A DNA stretch of 64,000 nt from Carettochelys insculpta. Lineage: Eukaryota; Chordata; Testudines; Carettochelyidae. This document shows, in pieces, positions 11,371 to 22,766 of the stretch. The notes beneath the pieces are model-generated. The model was not told where the DNA came from, did not search any database, and worked only from the letters and a program-made list of their open reading frames with translations. Numbering within the stretch: the stretch's first letter is position 1; the number at the start of each line of letters is the position of its first letter. The stretch covers positions 179,164,798 through 179,228,797 of the forward strand of contig NC_134138.1 in NCBI RefSeq assembly GCF_033958435.1. Direction: 5' to 3'. A program made the position numbers and the translations under genes.

Positions 11371-13760
11371 CAGTGGAGCTCTGTGCTGCCATACCAGACA
11401 CCTCAGGAGATCTGTTTGCTGCACCATCAGCTTCAACATCTCTTGCTGGGTCTGGACTTTATGCTCTCTGACTGTTTTCCTCTCCACCTGATCCTCCTGC
11501 ACTCCTCCCAATACAGCCTCCTGTCCTCCCAATTTGCCCTCCTCCCCTCCAGTGTGGTTTTCTCCCCCATGCATTTAACTGTGGAGAGTGGTGGTCAAAG
11601 AGCCAATTGTTGCACACACTTCAACAAAACATAAGTGAAGGCCAGGCATTAGAGATACATTTAATGTTGATATGTTTTACGGCACACAATGAAATTTTAT
11701 GAAAGAGCTTCTGTGGCAAATAATAGGGATGCATTATGTACAAGAAAAATACTTGCTTTTAAGCACTCTCTGTTTAGCAGGTACTACACAGAGTTATTAA
11801 GGGACTTGCTTGACTCATTTTGCTTCCAGTCCTGGTAAGGCACTGACCGGGGGCATGCTTTCAAGTCTGATGTTCCAAAAGCAGTTTCTGCAGCTGTGCA
11901 TGCTGCAAGGGATAGGGGATGGTGTTTTTCAGGGCTGTGACAGTCATGGTACCTGCGTGCTTACCCTCCCCCCTTTGCTGGGATAGTGAGAGGTCCCCTT
12001 TCCTCAAGAGCCTAGAGAAATGAAAGGGAGGGCAATCCTGGCAGCATGCCTTTTGCTATTGTGGTCATGTGGCTCTCACAGGTACAGCATGCTGTGCTCC
12101 CCCTGGCTGGGGCATTGAGAATTTCCCCTTCACCAGGATCCCAGGGAAGGCAAAGGATGAGGGGACAGGCATGGCAGGGCGGCATGTGCGATCAGGGCTG
12201 CGTGTCTCTTGTGGTCACTGCATGCTTCCCCACACCAGGCTGGTGCATTGAGAGTTAGCCTTTCCTCGGCAGCCTGGAGAAGAGAGGTAGGGCAGGCATG
12301 GCAATGTGGCTTGTGCTTTCCTTCTTGGAGCTGTGTGTGTGTAGCTCTCACAGCCATCACGTGCTTCACCCCTTCCACTCCATGCCTTGGCTGGGACAGT
12401 GTGTACGTCTGGGACAGTGAAATTTCCCCCACCATCCTTTGGCTGACTGGGTGTGTGGCTGGAACAGTGAAAATTTCCCTTGCCCCAGGAGCTCAGGGAG
12501 GGGAGGACAGGCATGGCAGTGCAGCTTGTGCTATCAGGGCTGTGTGGATTTCATGCATGCCACATGCTTCTCCTCCCCATTCTGCAGGACTCTGAAAGCC
12601 TCTCTTCTCCCAAGGACCCTGGGAGGAGGAGCAAGGCACGACAATGCAGCTTGTGCTTTCCTCCTCAGGGTTGTGCATATGAGTTGCTGCATAATTCCCC
12701 TACCCCCTTGACTTGGACAATGAAAGCTTCCGTCCCCCAGGAGCTCAGGAAAGGGAAGGAAGGTGGATAGTCCAGGCATGGCTGAGCAGCTTGTGCCATC
12801 ATAGCTTAATGCTCCTTCCCCTGCTTCCTCTAGACTGAAATGTGAGATCTCAACCTGCTTAGAATAATACACATCAATAAGGAATGGGTGCTGACTGAAT
12901 GCGGCCAGAAGGCTGGTCGGTATGCATGCATCACTGCTCCGTGGTGCAGCAATGACCCATTACTTACAGCTGGCTTGGCATGCAATGGTGTTGTACCACG
13001 GAGGTCAGAATAAGGCAGAATAAGGCAGGCCTCCTCAGACACCTCATGGGAAGGATTAAAGAGTACCTGTCTGAGAGCTCTCTGGAGATGTACAGGGAGG
13101 ATTGCAGTTCCATCCCCAGGGGGCCTGTGCGGGGGAGGTACAGCACCTGCCACAGATCCCAGCTGTAGCCTAAATTAAAAATAAGAACTCAGCGGAGGTG
13201 CCCTCCCTGCCATCAGAGCCCATCAGCAAAACACCCTGGGAGGGGAGGATGAGATCCAAAGTTAAAAAAAAGTTCCTGGCTGTCGGTTAGATCTGCTGGC
13301 CCATCTGCCTACTGGCCATTGTCATCCTGCTCCTCTTCCTCATCTACCATGTCGTTCCCACTGTTGCCAGGGGGTGCCTGAAAAATCTCTTGAGAGATGT
13401 CCATAGATTCACTGGAGACAGTGGTTGGGTGCTCCCCAGAAGGCGTGTAGCTGCTCACAGAATTGACGTTTGCAGTAATGACACAGAAGGTTCATTTGCT
13501 TCCTTTGTTTTATGGTACACCTGCCTAAGCACCTTTATTTTCATGAGGCACTGCTAAGTGTCCCTGGTGTATATCTTTGCTACCTTTCCCTCCGCGATCT
13601 TCTCATACACATTTGTGATTCTTCTGCTGCCTTGTAATTTTTCCAACACTGCTTTGACCCCTCACCCCCACAGTAATAAGGTCCTGGATCTCCTGCATGA
13701 TCCATGCTGGAGCTCATCTGTGACCCAAGAAATTCATGGCCAGATGCGCGGCTGAGATGT
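11290..13760 (-). pseudogene. Myb/SANT-like gene of relic 2, frameshifted and expanded
   Basis: On the minus strand from about 13710 to 13500, switching frames, I read EIQDLITV, then GVKAVLEKLQGSRRITNVYE, then KIAEGKVAKIYTRDT, then KIKVLRQVYHKTKEAN. This is the Myb/SANT-like domain typical of Harbinger partner proteins ('DLI.VWGEE' and 'KIKELRQAYQKTKEAN'). An acidic, Asp/Glu-rich stretch follows near 13400-13310. A tail at about 11470-11380 (KVQTQQEMLKLMVQQTDLLR) looks like the C-terminal coiled coil. A ~130-bp tandem array lies in what should be the intron or middle of the gene. Confidence 0.68.
12030..12810. repeat. ~130-bp tandem array, about six diverged copies
   Basis: A recurring core (GGCATGGCARTGCAGCTTGT, then 'gctatcagggctgtgtg') appears at about 12033, 12169, 12296, 12510, 12634 and 12774. 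Spacings are 124-140 bp apart from one of 214 bp that holds an extra partial unit. Copies differ by many substitutions, so the array is old. Its many overlapping reading frames on both strands are by-products of the repeat. Confidence 0.72.
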
Positions 13761-13839
13761 GGTGCATGCTTTGCTTGCCACACTGGCCAAAGAGGTAATG
13801 AAGTTCAAAAACCTTCCTGAACCACTTCCTGCACACCTG

Positions 13840-14549
13840 GGCTACGTCTACACGTGCACCCAACTTCGAAATAGCTTATTTCGATGTTGCGACATCGAAA
13901 TAGGCTATTTCGATGAATAACGTCTACACGTCCTCCAGGGCTGGCAACGTCGATGTTCAACTTCGACGTTGCTCAGCCCAACATCGAAATAGGCACAGCG
14001 AGGGAACGTCTACACGCCAAAGTAGCACACATCGAAATAAGGGAGCCAGGCACAGCTGCAGACAGGGTCACGGGGCGGACTCAACAGCAAGTCGCTCCCT
14101 TAAAGGGCCCCTCCCAGACACACTTTCATTAAACAGTGCAAGATACACAGAGCCAACAACTAGTTGCAGACCCTGTATATGCAGCACGGACCCCCAGCTG
14201 CAGCAGCAGCAGCCAGAAGCCCTGGGCTAAGGGCTGCTGCCCACGGTGACCACAGAGCCCCGCAAGGGCTGGAGAGAGAGTATCTCTCAACCCCCCAGCT
14301 GATGGCCGCCATGGAGGACCCCGCTATTTCGATGTTGCGGGACGCGGATCGTCTACACGTCCCTACTTCGATGTTGAACGTCGAAGTAGGGCGCTATTCC
14401 CATCCGCTCATGGGGTTAGCGACTTCGACGTCTCGCCGCCTAACGTCGATTTCAACTTCGAAATAGCGCCCAACACGTGTAGACGTGACGGGCGCTATTT
14501 CGAAGTTACTGCCGCTACTTCGAAGTAGCGTGCACGTGTAGACGCAGCC
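13840..14549 (-). mobile_element. 710-bp Harbinger MITE, deletion derivative of the 5.2-kb element
   Basis: The ends GGCTACGTCTACACG and CGTGTAGACGCAGCC are flanked by CTG on both sides (13837-13839, 14550-14552). About 390 bp on the left match the reverse complement of the right end of the 19792-24955 element. This includes the promoter-like motif (14097-14115) and the transposase start region, where the ATG has become ACG. About 310 bp on the right match the reverse complement of the Myb-side end. All coding sequence between is gone. It is therefore a non-autonomous partner that the intact element's proteins could mobilise. Confidence 0.9.
14097..14115 (+). promoter_or_regulatory. Promoter-like motif retained in the MITE
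   Basis: An exact copy of CCCTTAAAGGGCCCCTCCC, the 19-bp motif found before both genes of the intact element. It is kept here although no gene follows. Confidence 0.5.
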
Positions 14550-14840
14550 CTGGAGAGCAGTGGAGATGAAAGTGGTGGCCAGAGTTGTCATACTGGAGCA
14601 TTGTGGGATACCTCCAGGAGGCCAAGAAAGTCAAATTTCACAACACTCTATCTGCACTACTCTAAAGTCAACCATGCAAGATCAAATTTGGTATTACTCC
14701 TCATCAAAAGGAGGAGTATCAAAGTTGACCTTAGGAGCCCTTAAAGTCAGCAGAACAGACCCTGTAGTGTGGACTAATTGCTTAGAGAATTGATCACAGT
14801 GCCACCTAAATTTGACCTAATCTCCTAGTGTACACCAGGC

Positions 14841-16534
14841 TTAAGTTACAAATGAGCAAAGCTAGCACATGCACTCTCTCTCACTCACACATACACACCC
14901 CTGTCTCTATCCTTGAGAAGTAAAGACGAACTCAGTGTTATTCCAATTCCTTAATAAGACATGCAGGGGTTTAAAATCCCAGGACTGTGGAAGTGTTTGT
15001 ATAAACTGAGGAACCCATGCCATAAATCTAGCTGCTACAGGTCCATAGCAGTGTGGGTGAGGGGCTTTTGAAAGTGCCCAGTGTCTTCTTTCAGACAACG
15101 GTAACTTCAGCAGTGTTTGATGTGTCACTTGTGCTGGCAAAGTATGATAAATTGCTTGTTTGCTCAAATTCAAGGCTACTGACAAGGAATTTGGCCTTGG
15201 GATGTTGTTCATTTCCTATAAAAGCTTTAGAAAGCCTGTATATGCTGTATGTCAATCAAACCTGCACCAGCAAATCACAGGGTTGAATAGCAACAAAGAA
15301 ACTAATCATCTCTACAAGCAGGTGTATAGCATACCACCATCCACTAACTAGGAGCAAATAGCACTCAGACTCCTACCATACATATACATCACTCCTAACT
15401 GGGGGCAATCTGACAGGCCGCTAGAAAGCTCCCTTTAATGGGAGTTTTGCCTGAAGAAAGATGCCAGTACTAGATCCACAGGTAGCATTAGAGATATTTA
15501 TTATTCTTATTTCATCATCTGCTAACCATCACTAAGGGAGAGATGGGGATTTCACACCTATTTTACAAGCATATTCAGCTGTGAATATAACAAAACTACA
15601 GCTGAGTGGAAGAAATCCCATATTGTTCCCATATGCTGCAATATGCAAACTGAAACAGCACAACCAAGCTTTGAATGTGAAATCCTGGAGCTTGGGAAGG
15701 GCCTATCAATGTGAATGTTGAAATTTCAAATTTGGAAGAAGGGAGATATGTTGTGGATGTGCATGGAGACTCCACAGTAATCTGCATAGGTAAGGAGTGT
15801 ACCACTAAGTCACAGCCAGCAGGTTAGCAAATTGCATGTAACCAGAATCTACACATGGACATTTGGGTGAGCAGCAACTCACGTACTACTTCTGCCCATA
15901 CTCTGCACCAAAGGGGTCACTCAACAGAAGTACAGGCTGCTAAGCAGGATTAGATTCCATGTGGTGGAGTCACAGCCTATCTGTTCAGCTTTATTACATG
16001 TCATTCAATCAAGCTGCAATAGACATCCACCTTGGTGTTAGGAAAACACAGAGAGAGGGAGATGACACAACAGGAAGGTTACAGAAAATTGAATATAGGT
16101 ATTGCAATGCAAAAATTAGTTATAATATTATAAAACCAAATTAAACGGGTATCCGACAGCATTCCCAAAGGTTCATGTGACTTAACTCATATTTTTATGT
16201 TTTCCAATATAAATAATGACTTCCAGTTTGTATGTTACACAGGGTGTTATATGATGGCCATCAAAGCAACAGTTCATAGCAGAATTAACATGAAGAGAGG
16301 ATTACATCAAGTTCTTCAACTCCTGGTCTCAAACTGGCTATTAAAATTAGACTGGCTTAAAAATTTCCAGGTTGACTCTAAAAGCTAAGGACATGTTTTT
16401 TTCTGCCAAGCTTGAAGAAAATATATCAAACTTTTATTCAGTTATGTCTTACTTAATAAATAATTACCCTTATTTGAAGTTTAAATGCACTGATACTTTG
16501 TGCCCCCATCTAGCTCACAGACTTCTATTTCATT
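14841..16534. other. Non-coding stretch, nothing recognised
   Basis: No gene, RNA or clear repeat seen. Confidence 0.4.
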
Positions 16535-16865
16535 TTGAACCTCTCTGATCCAGCACCCTTGAGATCTTACCAGTGACAAATGAGAGAATTTGTCAGACAA
16601 CGGGAGGTCAATATGGTCTAGCACATTACCATCACTTCTGCTGCTTCCTGAGCTCTTAGAAGATATTTACGGGTAAATTACAGCTAAATAACAGCACAGA
16701 ACACTGAGAGCCAGGACTAATGGATGTAAACAAACTTTACGGGACCACAGGAAGCTTGGTCCCACCCATAATAAGCAGTCACCTGACTAACTACAATCAT
16801 TCTGGATTATGCACATTGCCAGATGAGAAAATTCCAGATTCGAAAAATTCAGCCTGTATTAGCTA
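16535..16865. mobile_element. Possible MITE-like DNA transposon
   Basis: The left part 'gaacctctctgatccagcac' and 'gacaaatgagagaatttgtc' and the right part 'cagatgagaaaattccagat' form loose inverted matches. The interior resembles a repeat I associate with turtle genomes. Terminal repeats are imperfect and no target duplication was established, so the call is tentative. Confidence 0.4.
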
Positions 16866-17823
16866 TTCAAGCTTTCCACATAATCAAACATCTTCAAAAG
16901 CTTCAGGCAGACCATATCTGAAAAAAACTGCAATTAAAAAGATTAGCAGCTATTGATAATGAAAGTTTTTAAGAACCAGCTTGCTTCTTCATCTTGTACT
17001 GTGGATACACTTAGTGTGGCAAAGGTATGTTAATTTTTATACTCAGAAACGGGAGGAACTGTCACTTCCTAAACCTCAATACCTTCTATTGTTTGCTCTT
17101 GGGGTAATTCAGCAATACGCTGCCCTTGACTATGGGCTGCTCTATGCTAGGAACACAAGCTAATCCTTGAATATAAAAGACTAGATTTCTAGACCAGGTT
17201 AGTCTATTAACTATGTTTTTTGTAACAGTGATTTGTTTGCATAACAGAGCCTCTTATTTTCTGCAAAATTGGTCAGATCCTTTGAATTACTAGCTAATAT
17301 GAACTGATTTTAGAAACAAGCTTGAGATTCACTTTTCTTGTAACTTTACACAAGAAATGGTATTTGAGCATTTAAAGTGGAAGGCGATTGGTCAAAAAAC
17401 ATACAACTGCCTTAAAAAAAAAAGACAATTTTTAAAAAAGTTTATGCAAGGTTGTCTAACCTTTGCTTATCCAGACCAACCTGCAGCTTGATTTTACATA
17501 AAGTAAAATATTATTAAAACATAGGACCAAGCCAATTTTTAAAAGATGCATTTACAAGTGTATCTGTAATCTCTTTGTATAAACAGACGTCTGTTTTAAA
17601 ATCCACATGGTGGATGCACATCTATAAAATGTTAGTGGGGAGAAAAGGATACATGGGAATTCCATAGATTAGTCAAGGAAAGCATGAATATACTTGTGAG
17701 AGATTCAGGCAAACTGATAAACATCACACAGCAGGGAAGCCAGGGTGTGACAATAAGTACGTAGGAATGACTGAAATTGTGGAGCATCTTAAAGGTTAAA
17801 ATAAGAAACTTGTGTTTAGTGAA
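16866..17823. other. Non-coding stretch, nothing recognised
   Basis: AT-rich DNA with no supported gene or repeat. Confidence 0.4.
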
Positions 17824-18275
17824 GAATCATAGACTCATAGAATACCAGAACTGGAAGGGACCTTGAGAGGTCATTAAGTCCAGGCCCCTTCCCTCACATC
17901 AGGACCAGGCACCATCTAGTTCATCCCTGCTAGATGTTTGTCTAAACTGCTCTTAAATATCTCCAATGATGGAGATTCCACTACCCTCTAGGCAATTTAC
18001 TCCAGCGTTTAGCCATCATGACAGGAGGTTTTTCCTATGTCTGTTCTAAACCTCCCTTGCTGCAATTTAAGACCACTGCTTCTTGTCCCATCATCAGAGG
18101 TCAAGGAGAACATTTCCTCCCTCTCCCTTGTAACACCTTTTAGGTACTTAAAACTGCTATCATGTTCCCTCCCAGTTCTTTCAATCTTCCCTCATATGTC
18201 ATGTTTTCTAGACCTTTAATCATTTCTGTTGCTCTTCTGTGGAAATCTCTCCAATTTTGCCACAGTGAAGAAATT
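17824..18275 (-). mobile_element. CR1 LINE 3' region
   Basis: The reverse complement of a CR1 3' end. It begins 'gaatcatagactcatagaat' and continues 'ccagaactggaagggacctt', 'gagaggtcattaagtccagg', and on through the 3' untranslated part and the end of the coding region. About 450 bp is kept and no intact reading frame remains. The 'atcatagactcatag' run is the characteristic CR1 terminal microsatellite. Confidence 0.92.
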
Positions 18276-18407
18276 CAAAACCAAGGTGACATCATCATAG
18301 GTATGGGTCAGAAATATTTTAGCAGAAGCATTTTGAATAAACCTGAGAAGGATGAGATGGAAAGATGAACAGGAAGGAGGAGATGATATTACAGAAAAAG
18401 GCCTGGA

Positions 18408-18430
18408 TTATTTATTTATTTATTTATTTT
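18408..18430. repeat. (TTTA)n microsatellite
   Basis: About five TTTA units. Confidence 0.9.
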
Positions 18431-19788
18431 GTAATTCAGACAGAAATAAGAATCCTGATCATGGAAGCCACACAAAGAAAAAATGGTAAGATTTGTTTAT
18501 GGACTGTGTGAATGGCTAGACAGAAAGAGCAAAAGAACACTCTTTTATGAGTATCTGGATGTATGGAGGTGATGACAGGTGATAGAAGGAGGGAAGAGAA
18601 GAAATTTTGTTCTTGTCTGCATAGGAATCAGAAATGCCAGTGTGATAGAATGTCAGTCAACGTAAAGTTTATTAAGATCCATGGGTGAATAAAGCCCGGC
18701 TCTATCAGAAGAAGTTAATGAACAGGACAATGTGCCTCGGTTTATACAGCTCTTTAATAAGGGATAGTAAAACATGCTATTATGAGTCTTCCATCTCAGG
18801 AACATTTACATTAATAGTGTGAAAAGTTAAATAGCTCTGTCAGGTGTAAACCATTTGGTTTCTCTGATTTGGTGTACTTTGATACGTTCATTTGATATAA
18901 GGTGAAAGTCAATGTGCTATTGATTATGTTATGTTCCTGTGGGCATTGTAGAGAAGGCTGCTTTATTTTTAGATTACTATATCTCTTGAACCATTAGAGC
19001 TCTCATGCTGAAATTCACTTTGTGGCTAGTATTGGAGGACCACTGAAACACAACTATCACGTATTACTCCAGCATGTAACGCCTAGACCAAACCATGCAG
19101 ATGCACTTGAATTTTTATGAGCTAAAGCACACTAATTTTTATGAGCTGACTTGTGAAACATGCACAACTTATCTGGAGTATTAAAAACAGTGAAGTGTCA
19201 TTCAGTATACAAAACATTCTTCTTTTCCCAAGAATAAAGAAACTGATGGAACAGATAACTCTTCCAGTATCATACAGTATTCTACCTTTGTAAAATATTC
19301 AGGATCTTCTCTTACAAACAACCAGAACACGTGGGATACCACAATACAAGCTCAAGACAGATGAAAGAAAAACTCTGAGGTTTTTCACAGGTTAAATTCA
19401 ACTATGTCAGATGTAATGGGATGTCTATAGATGAAAAATTCACAAAGACCACCCAGGAAATTATAGTTTCAGCTCAGAATTTCTTACAGGTACTTGATGC
19501 AAGGATGCTTGAACCTTTTGTACAGAAGGGGTGCTGACAGACATTGCATCAAACTGGACAGTTATGTGACACCACATCCCCATATTTTATGGAAAAATGT
19601 TTTTGAATGTAGACATGCATAGCTTGAATATGCTTTACACAAAGCAGGGTAAGTAACCTGTCATTCAAGAGCTTGTGATCCCCAGAATGAGTGTATTCCA
19701 TTTGCGTACATGTATCATTCTTTTATGTGTAGTTAGAAATATGAAGTGTAAGCCTGCTTTTAAATATAGGTCATCTAGTGAAGGACAT
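18431..19788. other. Non-coding stretch left of the intact Harbinger
   Basis: No gene or repeat recognised. It ends in TAC, the target duplication of the element at 19792. Confidence 0.4.
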
Positions 19789-19791
19789 TAC

Positions 19792-19827
19792 AGCTGCGTC
19801 TACACGTGCACGCTACTTCAAAGTAGC
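19792..19827 (+). repeat. Left terminal inverted repeat (36 bp)
   Basis: AGCTGCGTCTACACGTGCAC then GCTACTTCAAAGTAGC. It pairs with 24920-24955 with four mismatches; the first base, A here and G at the other end, is one of them. The last part is itself a small palindrome (CTACTTCAAAGTAG). Confidence 0.9.
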
Positions 19828-20104
19828 GGCACCAACTTCGAAATAGCGCCCGTCACGTCTACACGCGTCGGGCGCTATTTCGAAGTTGAAATCGACGTTA
19901 GGCGGCGAGACGTCGAAGTCGCTAACCCCATGAGCGGATGGGAATAGCGCCCTACTTCGACGTTCAACGTCGAAGTAGGGACAGTGTAGACGATCCGCGT
20001 CCCGCAACGTCGAAATTGACGGGTCCTCCATGGCGCCCATCAGCTGGGGGGTTGAGAGACGCTCTCTCCAGCCCCGCAGCTCACTGGTGGCCGCGTGGAG
20101 CGGC

Positions 20105-20123
20105 CCCTTAAAGGGCCCCTCCC
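20105..20123 (+). promoter_or_regulatory. Shared promoter-like motif upstream of the Myb-like gene
   Basis: CCCTTAAAGGGCCCCTCCC sits 92 bp before the ATG at 20216. An identical copy in opposite orientation precedes the transposase ATG. The first 11 bp are a near-palindrome around TTAAA, which may act as a TATA-like core. Its identical placement before two unrelated genes suggests common transcriptional control. The role is inferred. Confidence 0.55.
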
Positions 20124-20215
20124 CCGCCCTGACTGCAGGAGGCTGAGGGAACGTGCAGGCTCCTGTCTGCACACGCGGTGCAGAGCCTGCCCAGCCCTCA
20201 GCCCCTGCAGCAGCC

Positions 20216-22331
20216 ATGGCTGCCCAGCAGCCCCCCCAGCGCCCCCAGGGGACCCCCCCCAAGGGCAGCCAGGGCAGCCAGCAGAGCCAGAGGACCAAGC
20301 AGTCTGGGAAGCGGCAGCGGGGCCCCTCCTGGACGGAGGCCGAGCTGCGGGACCTGCTGGGGCTCTGGAGCGAGGAGGAGGTGCTCCAGGTAGTGGGGAG
20401 CAAGAGGCGGAACGCGGATGCGTTCGCTCGGCTGGCCGATGGCCTGGCTGCCCGGGGTCACCCTGCCCGCACTCCTGACCATGTCCGCAGCAAGGTGAAG
20501 GAGCTGCGGCAGGGTTACTCCCGGGCCCGGGATGCGGCCAGCCGATCTGGGGCCGCCCCAGTCACTTGCCCCTTTTACAGGGAGCTCAGGGACATCCTGG
20601 GCTCCCGGCACACCTCCTCCCCTCCGGCCACCCTTGACATTTCGGCTGACGAGCCCCAGCAGGCCCTGCAGCCGGGCTCCAGCCCGGAGGTAAGCCCCGC
20701 ACCCCGGGGGTCCCCCCCGGAGGCCATCCCCGGGACATCACGGCAGGGGGAGGAGGAGGAGGAGGAGGGGGGCTCCTCCTCCACTGATTCCAGCCTGCAG
20801 ATCCTCCTCCTGCCATCCCGGAGCAGCAGCAGGGCCTCCGACCCCCGGGGATCTCCGGACCATGGGACCGGACCCACAGGTAGGTACCCATCTCTGGTGG
20901 ATACCCCGGGGCTGGAGGGGCGGGGGGAACAGAGATGTGTCCAGGGCCCCCCACACGCTCACATGGCCATGGCCCCAAGGACACCAGGGACAGGGCCCTC
21001 ACAGCACTGCAGCCAGCAGCCCCTGCCCCCCGCCACCCTGCATGACAGTGCCTTGCCCCATCCCCAGGCCAGGGGGGAGCGGAACCTCGAGGGGCCCCCG
21101 GGCGGAGGGGGTGGGACACCCCGCAGCACCAGCAGGCGATGGAGTGGGGGGAGTGCCAAAGGGAGACCCAGGCTACATATGAGCCACCCGAGCCGAGGAG
21201 CTCCCAGGGCCAAAGGAGGATCCTGGCGCTACAGCTGGCAGGTGACACCTCTGCCCTGAACAAACAGGAGGGAGGAGCCGAGCTGGCTTGGAATTGGGGG
21301 GCGAGGGCGGGGGCCACAGGTAGAGGCTAGGGGAAGGGAGAGCTGGTAGGCAGCCAGCCAGAGGAGGGGGAAAGCTGCATCGCAGAGGGGCCCCCCCTTG
21401 GGGTCTTCTCCCCACGACGAGTTGGAAGGACTGTCTCTTCCGACAGCTGGTGCTGTCACTCCTGCCAGAAACTGGCCAGCTGTGGCCTAAGAAACCTCTC
21501 CTGCTCTCAGACCCTGCGGGCTGAAGTGAGAGTCGCTCCCACCAGGGGACGGGCTGCAGGGCAGGGGGACCCCTGAACCCCATCCATCACAGCAGCATCT
21601 CCCGGGGACGGGGATGGGGAACCTGCAGCACAGGGCGGGGGGGACAAAGGCCACGGCTCGGGGACGACACTAACGCCTGTCTCCATTCTTCTTTCCCCCC
21701 TCCTCTCCTGTGTCCTGCACCTGCACCGGCACCATCCGAAGGACCGGAAGAGAGCGCCGGCGAGGCGTCGGTCGTCCCGGAGAGTCCTCCGGGACCCTCG
21801 CTCCAGGGAAGCCCCCCGGCCGAGGAACCACCGGCCCCGCGGAGGGCAAGACGGCGGACCCCGCGCCTACTGCCGGCGGTGGCCACAGACCCCCAGCTGC
21901 TGGCCATCCATCGCCGGCAGCTGGAGGTGTCGGAGCGGCAGCTGGAGGTGTCGGAGCGGCAGCTGGAGGTGTCGCAGCACTACATCCGGCTGCAGGAGCA
22001 GGCGCTGGCCTGGCGCCGCGAGTCATGGGGGGCCCTGTTGGACACTGTCAACCGCCTGGTTGATTTCCTGGCCCCCCATGCCGCGCCAGCCGCGCCACCG
22101 CCCGCCATGGCCGCTCCTGCAGCCCCACCACCAGCTGCTGCAGCCGCCGCCGGCCCGTCCGCCGTTGCCCCACCACCTCCCCGCGAGGGCCACCGCGCCG
22201 AGGGACCCCTGGAGCCACCCGAGACTCGCCGGCGCCGATATCTTCTGGTGGAGCCTGCTCCCACCCAGCCGCGGACCAGACTGCAGGCCCGCCGGAGCTC
22301 CTGGCCGGGAACGCCCACTGGGGGCCTGTAG
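20216..22331 (+). CDS. Myb/SANT-like DNA-binding protein of Harbinger element (two exons)
   Basis: Exon 1 is 20216-20879 and exon 2 is 21742-22331, with a 862-bp GT-AG intron (donor CACAG/GTAGGT; acceptor ATCCGAAG/GA after a long pyrimidine tract). The joined frame gives 417 aa. The ATG lies in a strong context (GCAGCCATGG). After a Gln/Pro-rich start, residues ~37-129 form a trihelix-type Myb/SANT domain: PSWTEAELRDLLGLWSEEEV, a middle helix with ADAFARLADGL, then VRSKVKELRQGYSRARDAAS, ending CPFYRELRDILG. An acidic, Ser-rich linker follows (poly-Glu near 20750), then exon 2 with three RQLEVSE heptads and a coiled coil, and an Ala/Pro-rich tail. In Harbinger systems this partner binds DNA and helps bring the transposase into the nucleus. 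It converges with the transposase gene. Exon joining is my prediction and no transcript was seen. Confidence 0.87.
21900..21973 (+). repeat. 21-bp tandem repeat coding for heptads
   Basis: Three near-identical 21-bp units (CGGCAGCTGGAGGTGTCGGAG) in exon 2 of the Myb-like gene encode RQLEVSE repeated, with the third ending in Q. Repeats of this length extend a coiled coil one heptad at a time without breaking the frame. Confidence 0.85.
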
Positions 22332-22493
22332 GGGGTGAGGGGCCCGGGACGTGGCCCCCCCCCGATGGACAGACTTTGGGGACTGGGTGGGTGGGTGCTG
22401 CCCCTGCTTGCCCCGTCCCCCCTGTAAATAGTTCTCCCCGTTCTCCTCCCTGCTTTTTGGTTTCCTTTTGTGGATGGCGCACCCTGCTTGGAG

Positions 22494-22517
22494 TTTATTG
22501 TTGTACATAGTTTTATT
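22494..22517 (-). terminator. Candidate poly(A) signals for the transposase
   Basis: Two AATAAA hexamers on the minus strand (22517-22512 and 22499-22494) lie about 250 bp past the transposase stop. No AATAAA was seen on + for the Myb-like gene in the same intergenic stretch. Confidence 0.5.
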
Positions 22518-22766
22518 TGTGCCCATCTTGCTTTTGTTACATGTTTGTCCCTCCTTTTTGCTTTCCCTTTCACATGTGTATATTTTTCTATTTCAAAAAA
22601 AAAAAAGGTTCAGCCAAAGAAAACATTTACGTTCACCCACAAGTTCGATCTGTCGTTTCTCCTGGACAAGGGGTGGGGGGGGCGGTGGGGTGCCCCATGG
22701 TGGTGTGGGCGTTGAGGCAGGAGTGTGGGGGAGGAAGGGGTGGGCAGTCGGGGGCCTGGGCAGAGT

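Larger units (their letters stand above)
9430..14840 (+). mobile_element. Harbinger transposon relic 2, nested host
   Basis: A second, older Harbinger copy of a different lineage. The transposase relic (+) lies at 9432-10690 and the Myb/SANT relic (-) within 13760-11290, in the usual convergent layout. The right end reads GTGTACACCAGGC at 14828-14840. The left terminus is missing or unrecognisable. Later insertions interrupt it: a 525-bp foldback (9584-10108), a CR1 tail (11147-11370) and a 710-bp MITE (13840-14549). A ~130-bp tandem array (12030-12810) lies inside. Boundaries are approximate. Confidence 0.65.

Noticed and set aside
20153..21259. A 368-codon single-exon version of the Myb-like protein
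   Set aside because: It begins at a GTG and reads into the intron; the spliced form starting at the strong ATG 20216 joins in frame to the coiled-coil exon that the relics also show.
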